Assembly: GCA_021731405.1 (NCBI GenBank)
Contig: JAKFXN010000007.1
Span: forward strand, 1 to 59,474
Length of the DNA stretch: 59,474 nt
Direction: 5' to 3'
Source: Candidatus Parcubacteria bacterium
GTDB taxonomy: Bacteria > Patescibacteria > Paceibacteria > UBA9973 > UBA918
Shown here: positions 48,515 to 57,689 of the stretch, piece by piece
Position numbering within the stretch: the first letter of the stretch is position 1
Layout of the letters: every line of letters starts with the position of its first letter
Position numbers and translations under genes: made by a program
Notes under the pieces: generated by a model
Databases searched by the model: none
Told to the model about the DNA's origin: nothing
The model's input: only the letters and a program-made list of their open reading frames with translations

Positions 48515-49897
48515 CTACTTTTGCGCAATACTTTTTATGTAAGCCACTACGTCTGCCTGAAGTGCTTTAGTTGAAGCCTTCTTTTTACCTTCAAACATAA
48601 GCTTGAGGGCATGTTCTGTGACACTTATTTTGACAGCCCCCCAGACATCACCAAAGTCCACAGACAAGCCGTCAAACTTCCGTGACCGAATTGGCTTCTT
48701 AGCCTTGAGATACGCTTCTACAGCCGCTTGTGCTTTTTTCTTGTCAGCCACTTCAACAATCTCATCCTCTGCTTGATAATATTTCTGGTACGGTGCCACC
48801 AGTTCACTAAATTTTCCACCTCGTGCCCGCAACGGTGAAAATGCCTCAAGCACATACCGCAACGTTAGAGTGACTGAATCTGTATAAAAATATTCCTTAA
48901 AATAAAAATGGCCTGAGTGTTCACAACCAAATAATACATCCTCCTTGCGCATTGTCTCTTTGATATACGCGTGACCAACTTTTGCTGGGACAGGTATACC
49001 GCCAGACGCAATAATTGTCTCTTCTAAAACTCGGCTGGTAAGGTTGGTATAGACAATTTTTGCCCCTTTTCGTTTTTGAAGGAGGTATCTAGAAATAATC
49101 GCACCAATAACAGCACTGTTTACATAATTTCCTTCCTCATCAAAAAAGGCAATCCGATCGCCGTCTCCATCAAAACTAATTCCGAGGTCATATCCACCAG
49201 TCTTAAGGGCAGCAGTGACTGGCTTCTGGTTTTTCTTTAGAGTCGGATCTGAGCCGCGGCTTGGGAAGCGCCCATCAAGAGTCCCGTTAATCGTTGTAAA
49301 CGTACATGGAAGTCGTTCTGCCAAGAGTGGTATTAATACCGCACCCATACCGTTACCTGCATCAGCAACGATTTCTAAATCTTCCATACCTTTAGTCTTT
49401 ACCCCTTTAAGCACAAAGTCTGCGTAAGCTCTGGTGACGTTTTTACTTGTAACCACCCCACGTTTCTTCACCTCCACAAACTCTCCCTTCTCCATATGTT
49501 TACGGATTTGTTTGAGGCCAGACTCTTCAGTTAATGGAATAGCTAGCGGAAGAACCATCTTAAGACCATTTTGATTTTTTGGGCTATGAGAAGCAGTGAT
49601 CATCACACCCGCCAATTTCATTTTGCCCGAGGCATAGTACAAGACTGGTGTATGCACTAGACCTAAATCAATTACATTTGCGCCCGCATCAGTTGCCCCC
49701 TTACAAAACGCGTCAAAAAGCGCAGGTGAAGATAGACGCATGTCGCGTGCTACAAGCATCTTTTTTAACTGGTATAGAGATACAAAACTACGTGCTACAA
49801 GATATGCCACTTCTTCGTTTATTTCGCTCGGGTACTCACCCCGAATGTCCACCTGTTTAAATGCGCTCTTGTAGTCTGCCGAAATTTTGATTGCCAT
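48515..49897 (-). CDS. Phosphomannomutase/phosphoglucomutase
   Basis: 460 aa four-domain phosphohexomutase: FKQVDIRGEYP, catalytic Ser in ITASHSPKNQNG (about residue 100), metal loop SFDGDGDRIAF, sugar-binding GCEHSGHFYFKE, phosphate site in the last domain. Interconverts hexose 1- and 6-phosphates for surface glycans. Fits with the Wzy-like gene. Confidence 0.92.
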   Translation of the reverse strand: MAIKISADYKSAFKQVDIRGEYPSEINEEVAYLVARSFVSLYQLKKMLVARDMRLSSPALFDAFCKGATDAGANVIDLGLVHTPVLYYASGKMKLAGVMITASHSPKNQNGLKMVLPLAIPLTEESGLKQIRKHMEKGEFVEVKKRGVVTSKNVTRAYADFVLKGVKTKGMEDLEIVADAGNGMGAVLIPLLAERLPCTFTTINGTLDGRFPSRGSDPTLKKNQKPVTAALKTGGYDLGISFDGDGDRIAFFDEEGNYVNSAVIGAIISRYLLQKRKGAKIVYTNLTSRVLEETIIASGGIPVPAKVGHAYIKETMRKEDVLFGCEHSGHFYFKEYFYTDSVTLTLRYVLEAFSPLRARGGKFSELVAPYQKYYQAEDEIVEVADKKKAQAAVEAYLKAKKPIRSRKFDGLSVDFGDVWGAVKISVTEHALKLMFEGKKKASTKALQADVVAYIKSIAQK

Positions 49898-49960
49898 ATC
49901 GGCTAAGTATACATCATCACCTTTTCCGTCATATATCTATATATATGATACGATTAGGGT

Positions 49961-51196
49961 ATGGATCAGGCCTTTGATGTCATAGTAATTGGCGGTGGAG
50001 CAGCCGGCATGATGAGTGCAGGCACGGCTTCAAAGCGCGGTAAAAAAGTTCTTCTTTTGGAAAAAAACTCAGGACTTGGTAAAAAATTACGTATCACTGG
50101 CGGCGGCAGGTGCAATATCACCAATCACACTCTCAACACCCGAGAACTCCTTAAAAAATATGGTCAAGCAGAGCAATTTCTTTTCTCAACCTTCGCTGCC
50201 TATGACGTAGCAGCTACGTTAGATTTTTTCCAAGCTCTTGGTCTATCAACCAAAACTGAAGCAGAAGGGCGAGTCTTTCCTGCTTCAGAACGCGCAGAAG
50301 ATGTAGCTCATACCCTTGAAAAATTCCTAAAGCAGACAGGGGTAACTGTAAAGACAAATGTTACTGTAAGAAAAATTCTCACCGAAAATGGCGTCGTTAC
50401 TGGTATTCGAACAAGCGAAGGTATTCTGACCGCTGGTTCTTACATCTTGGCTACCGGTGGCACAAGTAGACCCGATACCGGTTCTACCGGAGATGGGTAT
50501 ACATGGCTTCAGGAAATTGGGCATCATGTTACTACCCCCACCCCTTCACTCGTCCCCATTGAAGTAACAGAAAAATGGGTAGCTGGAGTTGCTGGAGTAA
50601 GTATTCAAGATACCCATATCACCATATACCAAAATGACATCCCTTTTCGTAAGGCGATTGGAAAAGTACTTTTTACCCACACAGGGCTGAGCGGCCCTGG
50701 TATTTTAAACATGAGTCAGGATATAGGAGACTCACTTGCTCATGGGCCAGTAGAAATCAAGATAAATACCCTACCAAGTCAAAACGAAGAAGCAATTTTA
50801 GAGTTTCTGCGTCAGCTTCACACCAAACACGCCAACAAAATGATCAAGAACATACTCGCTGATCTAGTTCCGACTGGTCTTGTGCTGCCAATTTTAAATC
50901 AGGCTGGCATTGAAGCAGAGCGGCTCGTAAACAGCATTACTCGCCAAGAACGTCACCTCCTCATCTCTTCAATCCGAGGACTTACTCTTCATGTCCGCAA
51001 GCTACTGGGACCAGAGAAAGCAATTATCGCGAGTGGCGGAGTATCACTTAAAGAAATTGATTTTAAAACAATGCGCTCTTTGATCTACTCAAACCTTTTT
51101 ATTATTGGTGACTTACTTGATATCAATCGACCTTCTGGAGGATACAGCCTTCAACTCTGCTGGACAACGGGTCACGTCGCTGGGACAAACTGTTAG
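49961..51196 (+). CDS. YhiN/HI0933-family flavoprotein
   Basis: 411 aa. FAD site VIVIGGGAAGMMSAGTASKR, GGRCNITN (family signature), TGGTSRPDTGSTGDGY, and C-terminal GDLLDINRPSGGYSLQLCW. Predicted NAD(P)/FAD oxidoreductase; cell role unknown. -10-like TACGAT ends 7 bases before the ATG, so it may be leaderless. It runs 4 bases into the end of the DUF2132 gene (convergent). Confidence 0.92.
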   Translation: MDQAFDVIVIGGGAAGMMSAGTASKRGKKVLLLEKNSGLGKKLRITGGGRCNITNHTLNTRELLKKYGQAEQFLFSTFAAYDVAATLDFFQALGLSTKTEAEGRVFPASERAEDVAHTLEKFLKQTGVTVKTNVTVRKILTENGVVTGIRTSEGILTAGSYILATGGTSRPDTGSTGDGYTWLQEIGHHVTTPTPSLVPIEVTEKWVAGVAGVSIQDTHITIYQNDIPFRKAIGKVLFTHTGLSGPGILNMSQDIGDSLAHGPVEIKINTLPSQNEEAILEFLRQLHTKHANKMIKNILADLVPTGLVLPILNQAGIEAERLVNSITRQERHLLISSIRGLTLHVRKLLGPEKAIIASGGVSLKEIDFKTMRSLIYSNLFIIGDLLDINRPSGGYSLQLCWTTGHVAGTNC

Positions 51197-51432
51197 CTTT
51201 CTGCTGATTGTTTCTTTAATCGTTGTTTGTTGGTTCTAATATATAAATTTTCTACCTTCGCTCGAGCCCACGGTGTTTTTCTTAAAAAAACCAGACTTGA
51301 GCTTACACTTGGTTTGTCAGTAAAACACTTTATTTTTATCTTTGTTCCGAGCTCTTCAAAACCAAATTCAGTTACCAGCGTTTCAAGTACCGTCTTTAAA
51401 GTAATGCCGTGGAGGGGGTTTTTAGGCTGCAT
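51193..51432 (-). CDS. DUF2132 (VF530) small DNA-binding-like protein
   Basis: 79 aa. NPLHGITLKTVLETLV and CFTDKPSVSSSLVFLRKTPW match the VF530/DUF2132 family, with the conserved HG and FLRKTPWAR. VF530 proteins are proposed to bind DNA; not proven. Convergent with YhiN. Confidence 0.9.
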   Translation of the reverse strand: MQPKNPLHGITLKTVLETLVTEFGFEELGTKIKIKCFTDKPSVSSSLVFLRKTPWARAKVENLYIRTNKQRLKKQSAES

Positions 51433-51434
51433 GC

Positions 51435-52667
51435 TTATCGTTTTGAAACCTTAAAGAAGAAGCTGTACTCACTTGCTTCAATATCTGACTCAGCATACGT
51501 AACCGGATCAACTCGCACGAGAGTTATTTCTTCTGCTTCTGTCGTCACTGGTACACCGAGTGTAAATTCTTGAACAGCTTTCCCGAGCCCACTCACCAGA
51601 GTGGCCGATACCCGAACTGTTCCCGCCCAGACACAGGTTACGTCAATTGGGCATCGACTATCTTCAAGGACTTCGTTTGGTGTTATAGAGACTCCAAGCA
51701 TAGAGACAGTCTCACCAATGCGAGGCTGTCCCCCAGCGGCGGCGACCAGTTTTATATAAAAATTTTCACTGCCATATAAGGTCTTTGTGCCCTCTTCAGT
51801 ATCTTTTGCAAACACCTCTACCTCTTCACCAATAAATGCTTCGAGGTCGCCAAAGCCATCTACTCCGATGACTTTCCCTACGGTGTCACTACTCCAGCCC
51901 CGAAGCACAGTCACCTTTACACCATCCACCACCACATAACACTCACCATCGACAAAACAACCAACATTAACTTCTTCGAGCGCTCCCCGGAATGAACCAG
52001 TTTTTTCAGGTATTGGTACATATTGAGGTTGAGGGATGGAGGTATTCCCTTCACGCTCTATAAACAAGACCGAGGAAAGTAGTTTTTGAAAATCAGCCAC
52101 AATCGAATCCGCTTCATCAATATACGCAGTAGTAAACACGTAAACGAGATCATTACTCTCTACTACATACACTAAAGAAGCGTATAGACCGTCCGCCCGA
52201 AACATAATGGCCGGAGCCCCAGCTACCTCTACCTCCTTTGATGATTCAAACGCGAGTTCAATATTTGTCTCTAGTGGATGGGTTTGTGTCCAGTCTTGGA
52301 GTGCCTGCTTCTGGCTATTTTTATAGACTCGCACCTGCATAGTTGGAGCCCCTTCAGTTGGAGCAGGGCTTTCACTCAGAGCCTTAACATCTGCAGTTTG
52401 AGTGAGCATGTAGCCCACGATAAAGTCAGGGTCAATACTCATGCCGGTTGTGGTAGAAAGGAGCACATATCCTTCTTCTCCCGCTAGATACGAGAAAGAG
52501 AGTCCTGCTTCTGGCGTCACCACCTGAGTAAAATCGACCGCAGTCTCTGATGGAATACCAGGATTGGGAATTTGTTTTTGTGAATAGATATAACTATTAA
52601 GTGCAAAAAAAGCCCCGATACTAAAGAGGACAAAGAGAGCTACTGAAACCAAGAATTTTTTGTTCAT
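51435..52667 (-). CDS. Secreted or membrane-anchored protein of unknown function
   Basis: 410 aa from MNKKFLVSVALFVLFSIGAF, one N-terminal helix. A further ATG 13 codons upstream is within the terminator region and is not chosen. A C-terminal part (about 300-400) has SRCPIDVTCVWAGTVRVSA, an extracytoplasmic beta fold with two cysteines known from several lipoproteins. First part unrecognised. 2 bases upstream of DUF2132. Confidence 0.7.
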   Translation of the reverse strand: MNKKFLVSVALFVLFSIGAFFALNSYIYSQKQIPNPGIPSETAVDFTQVVTPEAGLSFSYLAGEEGYVLLSTTTGMSIDPDFIVGYMLTQTADVKALSESPAPTEGAPTMQVRVYKNSQKQALQDWTQTHPLETNIELAFESSKEVEVAGAPAIMFRADGLYASLVYVVESNDLVYVFTTAYIDEADSIVADFQKLLSSVLFIEREGNTSIPQPQYVPIPEKTGSFRGALEEVNVGCFVDGECYVVVDGVKVTVLRGWSSDTVGKVIGVDGFGDLEAFIGEEVEVFAKDTEEGTKTLYGSENFYIKLVAAAGGQPRIGETVSMLGVSITPNEVLEDSRCPIDVTCVWAGTVRVSATLVSGLGKAVQEFTLGVPVTTEAEEITLVRVDPVTYAESDIEASEYSFFFKVSKR

Positions 52668-52693
52668 ATCATTATTATGCAATGTACACTCAT

Positions 52694-52740
52694 AAAAGCA
52701 AACCACCAGAAACCGTCTAGGTTTCTGGTGGTTTGCTTTT
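52694..52740 (-). terminator. Terminator of the 52748 gene
   Basis: AAAGCAAACCACCAGAAACC / GGTTTCTGGTGGTTTGCTTT stem of 21 bp. It also covers the start region of the next gene. Confidence 0.85.
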
Positions 52741-52747
52741 GAGCTCT

Positions 52748-53020
52748 TTATGGCATCATTTTGTCTTCCTCCATCGTCTCTCCTTCCATCTTCATTTCAG
52801 ACCCACCATCCATCAAAGATTCATCACTCATCACCTCTGCCTCCATTTTCATTTCACCTTCAACCATTTCTTTTTCCATTTCTGATTCATCCATCATCAT
52901 TTCTTCGTTTGTCATTGAATTCATCATTTCTTCTTTTTCCGATTGTTGCATTGCAGCGTAAGTGACTCCTGCCAAAACAATAATGGCAATGCTAGCAACT
53001 ATAATTGATGTGCTTTTCAT
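52748..53020 (-). CDS. Secreted Met/Glu-rich protein, 90 aa
   Basis: A signal peptide or helix (residues about 4-23) is followed by a low-complexity mature part with more than 20 Met in about 65 residues (EEMMMDESEMEKEM style) and no Cys. Met-rich secreted peptides can bind Cu(I) or Ag(I), but this is inference. Such sequences are frequent in Patescibacteria genomes. Confidence 0.7.
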   Translation of the reverse strand: MKSTSIIVASIAIIVLAGVTYAAMQQSEKEEMMNSMTNEEMMMDESEMEKEMVEGEMKMEAEVMSDESLMDGGSEMKMEGETMEEDKMMP

Positions 53021-53058
53021 ATATAAAATAATCTACTTTTAACTCATACAGTATGACA

Positions 53059-53104
53059 GTAAACACCCTCAATGTAAAGTCAACTTTACATTGAGGGTGT
53101 TTAC
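53059..53104 (-). terminator. Terminator of the HTH/membrane pair
   Basis: AAACACCCTCAATGTAAAGT / ACTTTACATTGAGGGTGTTT, 20-bp stem. Confidence 0.88.
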
Positions 53105-53112
53105 ATCTTTGT

Positions 53113-53475
53113 CTATAGATTCTTATCAGTCCAAATTCGAGTTACTATCTTTACTACCACCATCACAATAAGCGCTACAACAAGCCACGGATCTACCGCA
53201 TGGGCATACCCTTCGACCACAATCCCCATAATCAAAACAGCTGAGCCAGCTAAGAAAGCATTCCTTCCAGCTAGAGTACGATGATAGTTATCTCGCTCAT
53301 CACGTGAATCTTCCCGCAAAATAAAGCTCGCAAACACTCCAAATAGCACCAGTGCGCCAGCCAACATTCCAATCACCATCATGTCCGGCATCCAAAAGTG
53401 AAACGGGTTTAGGAGTAACACCGCTATCCCAATTAATGCCACAGCGACTACTTTCTCGATAATATTATTTTTCAT
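53113..53475 (-). CDS. Membrane protein paired with an XRE regulator
   Basis: 120 aa with four hydrophobic segments and a conserved charged stretch REDSRDERDNYHRTLAGRNA between helices 2 and 3, typical of the DUF2178-like partner of small XRE regulators. Starts 11 bases inside the regulator gene. Confidence 0.75.
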   Translation of the reverse strand: MKNNIIEKVVAVALIGIAVLLLNPFHFWMPDMMVIGMLAGALVLFGVFASFILREDSRDERDNYHRTLAGRNAFLAGSAVLIMGIVVEGYAHAVDPWLVVALIVMVVVKIVTRIWTDKNL

Positions 53476-53677
53476 ATGAAATTGTAAAAATCTTTTCTAC
53501 GGACACCTTAAAAAAGCTCGCTATCTTAAGTGCTAGTAAAATCGACGGGGTGTAGTTGCCTTTCTCCAGCGCAATAATAGTCTGTCGACTAACACCAACT
53601 TTAGCAGCCAATTCTTCTTGTGTAACCCCGCTTTCAAGACGGAGTACAGAGACGTTGTTTTTAATGTGTTCTTGCAT
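53465..53677 (-). CDS. XRE-family transcriptional regulator
   Basis: 70 aa, single Cro/C1 HTH: SGVTQEELAAKVGVSRQTII, then ALEKGNYTPSILLALKIA and FFKVSVEKIF. It overlaps its membrane partner by 11 bases. This pair is widespread; target unknown. Confidence 0.93.
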   Translation of the reverse strand: MQEHIKNNVSVLRLESGVTQEELAAKVGVSRQTIIALEKGNYTPSILLALKIASFFKVSVEKIFTISYEK

Positions 53678-53730
53678 AAGCGGAATATAGCTAATATACC
53701 ACTAATATCAGCCTGGTACAGTCAACAGGA

Positions 53731-53767
53731 CAACTAAAAACCACTCGCAATGAGTGGTTTTTAGTTG
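53731..53767 (-). terminator. Terminator of the acidic-repeat gene
   Basis: CAACTAAAAACCACTC / GAGTGGTTTTTAGTTG stem. Confidence 0.85.
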
Positions 53768-53790
53768 CCATAGGCTGACTCTACTATTTC

Positions 53791-55038
53791 TTACAGCTCA
53801 TCAAGTGCATCATTAATCAAATCAGATGCTTCATCAATAAGATCCTCCGCCTCATTATCATCTCCATCGTCAAGGTAGTCTTGCGCTTCATCAAGGAGAT
53901 CTTCTGCTTCCTCAAGATACTCCTCAGCGTCTCCAACATCATCTCCGTCGTCAATCGCAGCATCTACATCGTCCCACGCGTTATCAAGGTCATCTTGTAC
54001 TTCATCGAGATAATCCTCAACATCGTCTCCACTGTCCCCGATCGCATCAAGCGCATCGTTTACAAGATCCTCTGCTTCCTCAGCGAGGTCTAGTGCCTCT
54101 TCATAGTCACCGTCATCGTAAGCAGTTTCTGCTTCATCGAGCACATCTTTAGCTTCATCAAGGTAATCTTCTGCGTCGCTCGTAGCTTCACCGGCCTCAT
54201 CAGCTTCTTCGATTTCAAGTTCAGCATCATCAATTGCATCCTCTACTTCATCAATGAGATCTGCGGCATCACTGTTATCTGACGACCCACCAGCATATTC
54301 GATTGCATCGTTAGCATTATCTTCTGCGTCCGCAAAGAAGTCTTCAGCATCGCTGTAATCTTCATCAAGATACGCCGCTAATCCAGCATAAAAGTCAGAT
54401 CGTGCATCTCTGAGGCTGTCTTCCGCATCCTCAATATCGTCTGCATCTTCATTGTCTTCTACCTCTTCTTCAGCTTCTTCAAGAAGGTCGAGCGCATCAC
54501 GCATACTATCGCGTGCGTTAGACACTTCACCCGTTACGGTGTTGCTCGTGTTAGTGTTTGAACCTTTGTTTGCCAAGGCAGCAGCGAGAGCCGCTTTAAG
54601 CTCTACTACTTGAGCAAGTAAGCTTCCGTTGGTAGCGGTCGTGTTACCAGTGCTGACCGGAACTGTTGGTGTTGGCGCCCCTCCACTCACGAGAGAATTG
54701 TACACAGCCCTTGAACGTGCACCAAAGTAGCCTGCGGCTGGAGAAATGTTGTTGGCTTGTTGCCATCTGATAATCGCTGCTTGAGTAAGAGACTTAAACT
54801 CTGTGGTCTCATTTCCAACTGATCCGCCTCCGCTGGTAGTAATAACGTACCCATTACTATTAAGATACTGCTGGAGACAACGAACGTCTTCTCCGACAAC
54901 ACCAAGTTGTAGGTCACGAGTAAACGAACAAGTTGCCGCATCAGCAAATTTTGGGGTGATGAGTAAAAACGCGAGTAAGAAAAGTCCTAAAAAAAGACTT
55001 GTCTGCTTTGAAACAAATGTGTGTGTAAACATATGCAT
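53791..55038 (-). CDS. Secreted PG-binding-like protein with a long Asp/Glu-rich tail
   Basis: About 415 aa. A signal peptide (FLGLFLLAFLLITPKFADA) is followed by a peptidoglycan-binding-1-like domain (about 35-110: GEDVRCLQQYLNSNGYVI, AIIRWQQANNISPAAGYFGA). A Thr/Asn linker follows, then about 240 residues of D/E/A/L with a roughly 20-residue rhythm (DAEDYLDEAKDVLDEAE). The tail has almost no Lys or Arg and should be very acidic, probably helical. Start chosen at the ATG at 55038. Confidence 0.75.
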   Translation of the reverse strand: MHMFTHTFVSKQTSLFLGLFLLAFLLITPKFADAATCSFTRDLQLGVVGEDVRCLQQYLNSNGYVITTSGGGSVGNETTEFKSLTQAAIIRWQQANNISPAAGYFGARSRAVYNSLVSGGAPTPTVPVSTGNTTATNGSLLAQVVELKAALAAALANKGSNTNTSNTVTGEVSNARDSMRDALDLLEEAEEEVEDNEDADDIEDAEDSLRDARSDFYAGLAAYLDEDYSDAEDFFADAEDNANDAIEYAGGSSDNSDAADLIDEVEDAIDDAELEIEEADEAGEATSDAEDYLDEAKDVLDEAETAYDDGDYEEALDLAEEAEDLVNDALDAIGDSGDDVEDYLDEVQDDLDNAWDDVDAAIDDGDDVGDAEEYLEEAEDLLDEAQDYLDDGDDNEAEDLIDEASDLINDALDEL

Positions 55039-55082
55039 GTAGTATAACTCATGAATACCAGAGTGCCCATCTTTACTCACAA

Positions 55083-55112
55083 AAAAAGCGCGGACAGATG
55101 TCCGCGCTTTTT
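55083..55112 (-). terminator. Terminator of the 55133 gene
   Basis: AAAAAGCGCGGACA GA TGTCCGCGCTTTTT. Confidence 0.9.
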
Positions 55113-55132
55113 ATATACTCAGTGATTTACGA

Positions 55133-55450
55133 TTAAATCATTGCTCCATCAAGTCCCATATCATCAATGTATCGCTGAATGACATCAGGATGCTTTCCTT
55201 CGACACACTCCGCTATATAAGCTTCTGTAGCAGAAGCGTTTTCAAAGGTAGTGTACATAAGTGAGCTTTCGCAAGCCGCTCGTACATCAATCTTTGCTTG
55301 CGGACTAACGTTTTCAGGTGTAGTAGCTTCCTCTTGCATGACAGGTTCGCCAAAGTCTACAGCTTCATCTCTTCCCCCAAACGCAAGAATTGCGAGAAAG
55401 GTAGCTACAATACCCACTAATACTAAGACAATTACTGATTTTTGGTTCAT
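55133..55450 (-). CDS. Small exported protein, 105 aa
   Basis: One N-terminal helix, then a soluble part with two Cys (AACESSLMY and IAECVEGKH) spaced like a disulfide. Unknown family. Located beside the secreted acidic protein gene. Confidence 0.6.
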   Translation of the reverse strand: MNQKSVIVLVLVGIVATFLAILAFGGRDEAVDFGEPVMQEEATTPENVSPQAKIDVRAACESSLMYTTFENASATEAYIAECVEGKHPDVIQRYIDDMGLDGAMI

Positions 55451-55545
55451 ATGATATTTAACTATGTTTAGAGTTTGTTATGCTCTCTAATACTATAATC
55501 TACGGCCGTATCCTAAAAAGGTAACGTTGATTCTTTTTCAAATAC

Positions 55546-55794
55546 CTATCCGCGAATAAGCTTTACAATGTAAAGTAATACTACTGCGCCCAGAACTGCC
55601 ACTAAGAAACTGTAAAAATTAAAGCCGTTTACACCACCTTCTCCAAGTAAATTCATAATAAAACCTCCCAAACTTGCCCCGACGATGCCGACAATGACAT
55701 TAAGAATAATTCCCTGCTGTCCATCAGTCTTCATAATCATTGAACCTACCCAACCAGCGAGCCCCCCAAACACGATCCAAACAATGATCCCCAT
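55546..55794 (-). CDS. GlsB/YeaQ/YmgE-family stress membrane protein
   Basis: 82 aa, three helices, family pattern IIVWIVFGGLAGWVGSMIMK and IILNVIVGIVGASLGGFI. Widespread general stress protein of unknown activity. Confidence 0.93.
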   Translation of the reverse strand: MGIIVWIVFGGLAGWVGSMIMKTDGQQGIILNVIVGIVGASLGGFIMNLLGEGGVNGFNFYSFLVAVLGAVVLLYIVKLIRG

Positions 55795-55839
55795 ATATAA
55801 TGTAATTAATTTTTTAAACTCTGTTTTGTGCTAAGCGAT

Positions 55840-56187
55840 TTAGTTCTCTTCTTCCGACAACCGTACATCCGCCTCATGCGTAGAGACCGACTTACTCATG
55901 ACAAACAATTTAATGATAGCGGTTGCAAGAAGCCAATACACAACAAGCGCTAAGAGTGTCGTCCACTCAAAGATACTTCCTTGGACATAGTTATTTGAGA
56001 AAACCGTATTAAATGGCCAAACAAAAATGTACGACATTGAATAAATGAGGTTACTAAAAGCAGCTTCTGGGTTGGCACCGAGTAACTTTAAAAGAAAACG
56101 GACAATCAGGAGAGTCTCAATTATGTACAGACTATACCAAACTACTTGCGCCCCTCTATATAACGGCCGACTTGATTCACTTTGCAT
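55840..56187 (-). CDS. YggT-family membrane protein
   Basis: 115 aa with the YggT core (LLKLLGANPEAAFSNLIYSMSYIFVWPF) and two to four helices. Function unknown. Confidence 0.82.
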   Translation of the reverse strand: MQSESSRPLYRGAQVVWYSLYIIETLLIVRFLLKLLGANPEAAFSNLIYSMSYIFVWPFNTVFSNNYVQGSIFEWTTLLALVVYWLLATAIIKLFVMSKSVSTHEADVRLSEEEN

Positions 56188-56467
56188 ACTTTTTATGAAA
56201 TTAACGTTACTGGGTAATACGTTCTTCTCGCTTTCTTAGAGCGTCAACAAATAACCAACTGGTTTTTGCCCAGAAGCTTATGCGATACAGTGACCTGATG
56301 GAGTAAGAGTGGTCATTGTAGCTCTAGTCATTTTCATTTCGACTTCCATAGGTACTATGGTTAGCTACTAAATCTCTACCCCTTAAGTATACTCCTCAAA
56401 ATAAGGTATCCCTAATAAAAAAGCGGCTATGGGCCGCTTTTTTTATTAGGGTCAAAAGAAAAATTGG
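56188..56467. other. Gene-free gap of 280 bases
   Basis: No ORF with support. Contains only the terminator at 56410-56451 and probable promoter DNA for the YggT gene. Confidence 0.6.
56410..56451 (-). terminator. Terminator of the SIMPL gene
   Basis: CCCTAATAAAAAAGCGGC / GCCGCTTTTTTTATTAGGG. Confidence 0.88.
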
Positions 56468-57211
56468 TTACTTTAGCCCAAACGTTGCTCGCACGGTCAC
56501 CATAATTTCTTTATTGAGACTACTGGTATCGTAAGAGCCATAATCACTAATATCAACTCCACCAAGTGGTAGTACCTGCACTACCCCGCCAGTAGCATTA
56601 CGAAGCAGACCAACTCCTCGACCCGACTCGGCCGCAATGGCATTGGCTCTGTCAGTCGCATCTTGGATTGCGTTTGTCAGAAGTTTTACACGCATCTCAT
56701 CAAGCTTGCTGTATGTGAGCTCAAGTCCGCCCGCAGTTACGGTATATCCAGTACCTGCAAGTGGCCCCATGTTGTTTGCTAGACTAGAAAGTTTTTCTAA
56801 ATCTTCGCTCCGCACCGTCACACTACGCATAAGCGTATAGCCTGTCTGTACCGCAGCGCTATTTTGTGGGTAGTAATAATCAGCACTCACATAGCCCGCC
56901 GGAGTTTCGTACTCAGTGAGTCCTTGTGTCCCAAGGTAGGTAATGACACTTTCAACGGCTTTTTGTATCCGCTCAGTTCCGGCTTGTTGATCAAATACAC
57001 CAGTTTTGGTTTCAATATTAATTACCAAACGCCCCCTATCTGCCACCACAGCCTCCTTAGCCGAACCAGTCACCTCAACCGTGTCACCAGCCAGTTTAAT
57101 GTCGTAGAATACTTGCGCCCCGTACACCGTCATAAAAATAAGTGTCGCTACGAGTAACGTCATGGCCGCCACAAGCGGTTCTGAGTAATCAAACAATTTT
57201 TTAAAGTTCAT
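56468..57211 (-). CDS. SIMPL (DUF541) domain protein
   Basis: 247 aa from MNFKKLFDYSEPL; an earlier ATG adds 11 codons. One helix (about 15-37), then VTGSAKEAVVADRGRLVINI, the SIMPL start, and AIQDATDRANAIAAESGRGV. Exported, function unknown. Confidence 0.9.
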   Translation of the reverse strand: MNFKKLFDYSEPLVAAMTLLVATLIFMTVYGAQVFYDIKLAGDTVEVTGSAKEAVVADRGRLVINIETKTGVFDQQAGTERIQKAVESVITYLGTQGLTEYETPAGYVSADYYYPQNSAAVQTGYTLMRSVTVRSEDLEKLSSLANNMGPLAGTGYTVTAGGLELTYSKLDEMRVKLLTNAIQDATDRANAIAAESGRGVGLLRNATGGVVQVLPLGGVDISDYGSYDTSSLNKEIMVTVRATFGLK

Positions 57212-57246
57212 AGACTCACAGTATATCATTTGTAACTTGAACACGT

Positions 57247-57287
57247 AAAAAGCCCCTCGAGTGTTTCAAACACTTCAAGGAGCTTTT
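57247..57287 (-). terminator. Terminator of the 57304 gene
   Basis: AAAAGCCCCTCGAGTGTTT pairs imperfectly with AAACACTTCAAGGAGCTTTT. Confidence 0.75.
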
Positions 57288-57303
57288 GGGTTACGGCTTG
57301 GCT

Positions 57304-57648
57304 TTAGGCCATTTGCTCCTGTCCCCCACTGATGTCTTTCGACTTCAGGATGAGCCAGTAGCAGAGGCCGACGCCGATCATCGTCCCAACGAAGAAGTAC
57401 AGACTGAATCCTACAAGACTGCTGCCGATCAGAGTGGTGCCTGCAATCACCCCAAAGGACCCGTCGAGAGTCCAGTTGGTCAAGAGCTTCAAAAGCCCCA
57501 GAAAGACAAGCGAGAAAAACACGCCGTAGACCGCTGACGCAGTCAGCTGAACAAGCCATGCCATGCCGAAGCGGGCGCTCAGGTAGCCAATCATGCCCAT
57601 GACCACGAGTGTCAGGAACCAGACGGCGGCAATTTTAAGGAACTTCAT
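57304..57648 (-). CDS. Four-helix membrane protein, SD-type unit
   Basis: 114 aa, four hydrophobic helices (about 7-22, 29-56, 64-86, 88-104), ending polar (SGGQEQMA). Not a recognised family. GC-rich codons, SD (TGGAGA), own promoter with a palindrome in its spacer, own terminator. It differs in style from its neighbours. Confidence 0.65.
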   Translation of the reverse strand: MKFLKIAAVWFLTLVVMGMIGYLSARFGMAWLVQLTASAVYGVFFSLVFLGLLKLLTNWTLDGSFGVIAGTTLIGSSLVGFSLYFFVGTMIGVGLCYWLILKSKDISGGQEQMA

Positions 57649-57689
57649 GAGTTTCTCCAGAGGGTGGTTGTGGTAGATATCCTGCTATT

